From positions 1 through 18,657 of the forward strand of contig NZ_CALACG010000104.1 in the NCBI RefSeq assembly GCF_937890585.1: a stretch of 18,657 nucleotides of DNA, written 5' to 3'. Origin of the DNA: an uncultured Campylobacter sp. (lineage in GTDB: Bacteria; Campylobacterota; Campylobacteria; Campylobacterales; Campylobacteraceae). The stretch's first letter is position 1. Every line of letters starts with the position of its first letter. The notes below the pieces were generated by a model that was given only the letters and a program-made list of their open reading frames with translations, had not been told where the DNA came from and did no database searches. Positions 15,314 to 18,657 of this stretch are shown here, one piece after another. The position numbers and the translations under genes are program-made.

Positions 15314-16543
15314 ATGAAAATTTTAGATATCAATGTAAAAAATGTAAAAATCCCAGTCGTTTTTGAAAGCTCAAAAGCGATGCCAGTAGTGAGCCTGAAG
15401 TTAGTTTTTAAAGCAGCTGGTAGCTCACAAAATGGCAAGCTTGCAGGCCTAGCAAGACTTAGTGCAAATTTGCTAAACGAAGGCGATATGAAGTTAGGCT
15501 CGGCTAAATTTGCCAAAGAGCTTGAAGTAAGGGCTATCAGCCTAAATGCAAGCTGCGGCTTTGAGACATTTTGCATAGACCTAAACTGCCTAAAAGAGCA
15601 CTTTGCCTTTGCGTGTGGCAAACTAAAAGAGCTTATAAGCGCTCCAAATTTAACAGAAGAAATTCTAAATAGGTGCAAAACCGTCACACTTGGCGAGATC
15701 GCATCAAATGAAAACGACTTTGACTACGTGGCAAGGCAGGGGCTCTTTGAGCTTTTATACCCAAAAAGCGTGCTTTCAGAGCCTAGTATCGGCACTAAAA
15801 AGAGCATAAAAGCGATCACGCTTGAAGATGTAAGGAAATTTTTAAATGAGCATTTAGACCTTTCAAATTTGCTTTGCGTGCTTGGTGGCGACATCGACGA
15901 GAAGCAGACAAAAGAGCTGGCTAACGTTTTAGAAATTTTAAAACCTGGCAAGGTGCGAAAGCTAGAGCGCTTTAGTCCAAGCGATAAATGCGAAAGCAGC
16001 GAGATCATCAGACAAAGCGAGCAGGCATACATCTACTTTGGCGCGCCATTTAACGTAAAACCTGAAGAGAAATACAAGGCCGCAGTGGCGACATTTATTT
16101 TAGGCGAGGGCGGCTTTGGCTCGAGGCTCATGGAGGAAATCCGCGTGAAAAGAGGGCTTGCATACAGCGCCTACGCTAGAAATTTGCTAAATCTCTCTTA
16201 CAGCCAGCTTTACGGCTACATGCAGACAAAAAATGAGAAAAAAGATGAGGCGATCGCCGTTATAAAAGAGGAAATTTTAAAATTTAGTAAAAAAGGCGTT
16301 AGCAAAGCTGAGCTTGAGCAGGCGAAGAAATTTTTACTTGGCTCGTTGCCGCTTAGACTTGAGACGCTATTTAAACGCCTTGACATCGCGCAAGGCGAGT
16401 TTTACGAACATGGCGAGCTTGGGGCATTTTTAAAGGACCTTGATAAAATTTCAGCCCTTTCGCTAAACGAGCTAAATAGCTTCATAAAAGCCCACGCAGA
16501 GATAAACGAGCTAAGTTTTTGCGTCCTAAAAAATGAAATTTGA
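15314..16543 (+). CDS. M16-family peptidase-like protein lacking the zinc motif
   Basis: A 409-residue protein with the two-lobed M16B layout. In active members the first lobe carries H-x-x-E-H in GLAH..EH; here the matching line is GLARLSANLLNEG (45-57), with Arg48, Ala51 and Asn52 in place of His, Glu and His. No other HxxEH or HxxDH is visible, so this copy should not bind zinc or cut peptides on its own. The second lobe is well preserved, including GEGGFGSRLMEEIRVKRGLAYSAYA near residue 262-286, with the Arg and Tyr that hold substrate in the family. Many M16B enzymes are heterodimers of an active and an inactive subunit, so this may be the inactive partner of a protein encoded elsewhere. 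GGAG at 15301-15304 serves the ATG; no bases separate it from mqnC, and recG overlaps its end by 11. Confidence 0.85.
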   Translation: MKILDINVKNVKIPVVFESSKAMPVVSLKLVFKAAGSSQNGKLAGLARLSANLLNEGDMKLGSAKFAKELEVRAISLNASCGFETFCIDLNCLKEHFAFACGKLKELISAPNLTEEILNRCKTVTLGEIASNENDFDYVARQGLFELLYPKSVLSEPSIGTKKSIKAITLEDVRKFLNEHLDLSNLLCVLGGDIDEKQTKELANVLEILKPGKVRKLERFSPSDKCESSEIIRQSEQAYIYFGAPFNVKPEEKYKAAVATFILGEGGFGSRLMEEIRVKRGLAYSAYARNLLNLSYSQLYGYMQTKNEKKDEAIAVIKEEILKFSKKGVSKAELEQAKKFLLGSLPLRLETLFKRLDIAQGEFYEHGELGAFLKDLDKISALSLNELNSFIKAHAEINELSFCVLKNEI

Positions 16544-18353
16544 AGCAAGCGACAGAGCAAAACTTCTAAAAATAGGCGTGCTTAGCCTGCTTGACCTTGC
16601 TCTAGTGTTGCCAAAGGGCTTTGAGGATACGATGATCGCTAAGAGCCCAAGAGAAGGGCAGGTCTGCATAAATGTAAAGATCACTTCGCTCGCCTCGCGC
16701 CCTGGCATGCTGACAGCACTTGCCTTTTGCGAGCAGTGGCAAAGTAGCGTAAAGATCGTCATTTTTAACGCAAAGTCTTGGCATTACGGCGCTTTTAAGG
16801 TCGGCAAAGAGATGGCGATATATGGGCTTTGCTCGCACGCCTTTGGCTCGTGGCAGATAGTAAATCCAAAAATCACCACAAAAATAGGCCAGATCGTGCC
16901 TAAATTTAAGACCGAGCTAAAAGACGAAGAGCTAAAAAAACTCATCTTAAAATATCTAAATTTACAAAATTTAATGTCTGAGGGCTTAAATGAAAAAGAA
17001 GCTAAATTTCTAGCCGATCTGCAAAGGCTAGATGAGCAAAGCGTGCAAATTTTATACCGCCTAAAAAACGAGGGCGAGGGCATTGAAATTTTAAAATTTG
17101 TAGAAATTTTTAACTACATAAAAAAGCTAAGTGCGAAAAAAACCTACTTTAAAAGCCCAAAGATCAAGCTTTTTGACATAAGCTCTTGGCTTAATGGCTT
17201 GCCATTTACGCCGACAAATGATCAGCTAAATGCGATAAATGACATCAGAGACGACCTTAGTGCCGTGCAGGCAAAAAGGCGCGTCATAATGGGCGACGTG
17301 GGAAGTGGCAAGACGCTTGTTATCCTAGCAGCTGCTCTTAGCGTCTATCCGCAAAGTGCCATTTTGATGGCGCCAACGAGCATCTTAAGCGAGCAAATTT
17401 ATAATGAAGCAAAGAGGCTTTTGCCGCCTTTTATGAATGTGATGCTCGTGCGAAGCGGGGAGAAAAAGATAGACTTTAGCGGGGCAAATTTGATCGTTGG
17501 CACGCATGCACTGCTCTTTCACGAGCTGCCAAACTCGCCGCTTGTTATGGTCGATGAGCAGCACCGCTTTGGCTCAAATCAGCGCAAAAAGATAGAAGAG
17601 CTGGCTTCAAGCGAGGACGAGCGAGCAAATTTCGTGCAGTTTTCAGCTACGCCCATACCTAGGACGCTTAGTTTGATCCAGTCTGAGATCGTAAATTTTA
17701 GCTTTTTAAAGCAGATGCCGTTTAAGAAAAATATAATGAGCCAAATTTTAGGCGCTAGCGAGTTTGGCTTTTTGCTAACTCACATCAAAAAGCAGCTTGC
17801 AGGCGGCTTTCAAGTAGCCATCATCTATCCGCTAGTTGAGAGTAGCGAGAGCTCAAACTACCAAAGTCTAAGCGAGGCGCAGGGCTTTTGGCTAAAGAAT
17901 TTCAAAAATGTCTTCGTCACGCACGGCAAGGACAAAGAGAAAGAGGAAATTTTAAGGCGGTTTAGAGAAGAGGGCGAAATTTTGCTCTCAACGACGGTTG
18001 TTGAGGTCGGTATCTCGCTACCAAGTCTAAATACTATCGTAATCGTGGGCGCTGAGCGGCTAGGGCTTGCCACACTTCATCAGTTGCGCGGTAGAGTGGG
18101 GCGAAACGGCGGCGATGGATACTGCTTTTTATTTACCAAGCTAAAAGAGGCGCCAGCTAGACTAAAAGAATTTTGCGCGACAAATGACGGCTTTAAGGTG
18201 GCCGAGCTTGATCTGAAAAACCGCCAAAGCGGCGACATACTAAACGGCTTTTTTCAGCACGGAGCGACCTTTAACTTCTATGACTACGAGGACGATATCA
18301 CGCAGGCTGCAAAGGCTAGGGTGGCTGAGCTTAAAAATAAAGCTCAAATTTGA
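16533..18353 (+). CDS. recG: ATP-dependent DNA helicase RecG
   Basis: RecG drives branch migration and fork regression at stalled replication forks. The 606-residue product has the helicase core complete: Walker A MGDVGSGKT (about 252-260), APTS, VGTHALL, the Walker B box VDEQHRFGSNQRK (about 339-351), FSATPIPRTL, then in the second RecA-like half TTVVEVGISLPSLNTIVIVGAERLGLATLHQLRGRVGRNG, and the C-terminal DLKNRQSGDILNGFFQHG (RecG typically has D...RG.G...G..QSG). The N-terminal part is shorter than in E. coli (693 residues), consistent with a reduced helical lead-in to the wedge domain as in other Campylobacter. The ATG at 16533 overlaps the M16-like gene by 11 bases. Not interrupted or frameshifted. 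Confidence 0.95.
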   Translation: MKFEASDRAKLLKIGVLSLLDLALVLPKGFEDTMIAKSPREGQVCINVKITSLASRPGMLTALAFCEQWQSSVKIVIFNAKSWHYGAFKVGKEMAIYGLCSHAFGSWQIVNPKITTKIGQIVPKFKTELKDEELKKLILKYLNLQNLMSEGLNEKEAKFLADLQRLDEQSVQILYRLKNEGEGIEILKFVEIFNYIKKLSAKKTYFKSPKIKLFDISSWLNGLPFTPTNDQLNAINDIRDDLSAVQAKRRVIMGDVGSGKTLVILAAALSVYPQSAILMAPTSILSEQIYNEAKRLLPPFMNVMLVRSGEKKIDFSGANLIVGTHALLFHELPNSPLVMVDEQHRFGSNQRKKIEELASSEDERANFVQFSATPIPRTLSLIQSEIVNFSFLKQMPFKKNIMSQILGASEFGFLLTHIKKQLAGGFQVAIIYPLVESSESSNYQSLSEAQGFWLKNFKNVFVTHGKDKEKEEILRRFREEGEILLSTTVVEVGISLPSLNTIVIVGAERLGLATLHQLRGRVGRNGGDGYCFLFTKLKEAPARLKEFCATNDGFKVAELDLKNRQSGDILNGFFQHGATFNFYDYEDDITQAAKARVAELKNKAQI

Positions 18354-18410
18354 TCTTGTGATTGTGCTAAATTTAGGTAGATGATTGCTTTTGGCTAGGA
18401 GGATATAAAT

Positions 18411-18539
18411 TTGCGTCAAATTTATGGCAAGGCTGTTAGTTTTATGCGGTTAAATTTTAATTCCTTGCCAAGACTGATCTTGCTTTTTGCCTTTTTCAAT
18501 ATTGCTATTAATAAAAAGGTTGCTAACAAATCGGTTTAG
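18411..18539 (+). CDS. Possible 42-residue hydrophobic small protein
   Basis: AGGAGG at 18397-18402, the strongest Shine-Dalgarno match in the window, lies eight bases before a TTG that opens 42 codons. The product has a basic N-terminal part (RQIYGKAVSFMRLNF) and one hydrophobic stretch (PRLILLFAFFNIAI, residues 20-33), then NKKVANKSV. It could be a small membrane protein or a remnant of the start of a lost membrane gene. The opposite strand also has an open frame of about 50 codons here, and hairpins overlap it, so coding is doubtful. Confidence 0.2.
   Translation: MRQIYGKAVSFMRLNFNSLPRLILLFAFFNIAINKKVANKSV
18469..18495 (+). terminator. Possible terminator downstream of recG
   Basis: CAAGA - CTGA - TCTTG (18469-18482) followed by CTTTTTGCCTTTTT. 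The stem is short (5 pairs) and over 100 bases after recG, so this is tentative. Confidence 0.3.
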
Positions 18540-18657
18540 AACTGCCATATCTAAATTTACCTTACCTAGCAAATTTAACCTTTCGCAAGCTCTTTTTAAA
18601 ATTTATATGAAATTTGATGTGGCGGGATAAATTTTTTCTTTTTTATCGCTCACTCCC

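Larger units (their letters stand above)
18354..18657. other. Terminal 304 bases with no clear gene
   Basis: After the recG stop I see no RNA gene, insertion sequence or conserved reading frame. The stretch is A/T-rich with several AAATTT words. It holds a weak 42-codon ORF, an inverted repeat at 18425-18470 and a terminator-like hairpin at 18469-18482. The last 60 bases (runs of T around 18632-18645, inside GATAAA...TTTATC) could be the promoter-proximal or 3' end of a gene beyond the window. Confidence 0.5.

Noticed and set aside
1..18657. Search by eye for CRISPR arrays, insertion sequences, phage genes and tRNA clusters
   Set aside because: No regularly spaced repeats, terminal inverted repeats with transposase, or cloverleaf-like stretches were seen; the window looks like stable core chromosome.
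1..18657. Very frequent AAATTT/TAAATTT words as a possible dispersed signal
   Set aside because: They occur both inside codons (Lys-Phe, Asn-Leu) and between genes without spacing or strand pattern, as expected from the general word bias of these genomes.

Overview
The window looks like chromosomal core DNA of an epsilonproteobacterium, most likely Campylobacter and perhaps the C. concisus group. This is inferred from the moderate AT bias, the constant use of the AAATTT word, TATAAT/TAAAAT -10 boxes without clear -35 boxes, a futalosine-pathway gene (mqnC) and the familiar hemD/purD/lptD/pnp/recG gene types. There are no insertion sequences, phage genes, CRISPR arrays or tRNA genes, and no clear broken genes.

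Bases 1-8466 form a left block read rightward. The 3' part of hemD is followed after about 13 bases by a consensus -10 box and a roughly 187-base structured RNA that I read as 6S RNA (ssrS). Then comes a tightly packed, mostly overlapping run: purD, an RDD membrane protein, lptD, a phosphoribosyltransferase-like protein, pnp, and a double-domain UspA-like protein. A hairpin follows the last gene. The run mixes purine synthesis, outer-membrane LPS insertion, RNA turnover and stress adaptation.

Bases 8500-9634 hold a single gene with its own promoter. It encodes an odd mosaic protein with N-terminal WG-type repeats, a middle section of short beta-strand repeats and a hydrophobic, basic C-terminal tail. 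It converges, two bases apart, on a leftward group.

Bases 9635-14134 are the least understood part. Reading leftward there are a small NlpE-like lipoprotein, a larger NlpE-domain lipoprotein and an MFS exporter-like protein. Divergent from them is an SPFH (stomatin/QmcA-type) plus NfeD pair. The divergent starts share one perfectly palindromic -10 element. A two-way terminator separates nfeD from a convergent 70-residue Cys/His/Met-rich lipoprotein. Three lipoproteins with CxxC or metal-ligand-rich sequences, an exporter and an SPFH-NfeD pair within 4.5 kb suggest an envelope metal, redox or surface-stress module, but this is inference from content and position only.

Bases 14267-18353 are a rightward run of mqnC (menaquinone by the futalosine route), an M16-family protein that has lost the zinc motif, and a compact recG. 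The final 304 bases carry no convincing gene. They contain one weak small ORF with a strong Shine-Dalgarno sequence and two mutually overlapping inverted repeats.
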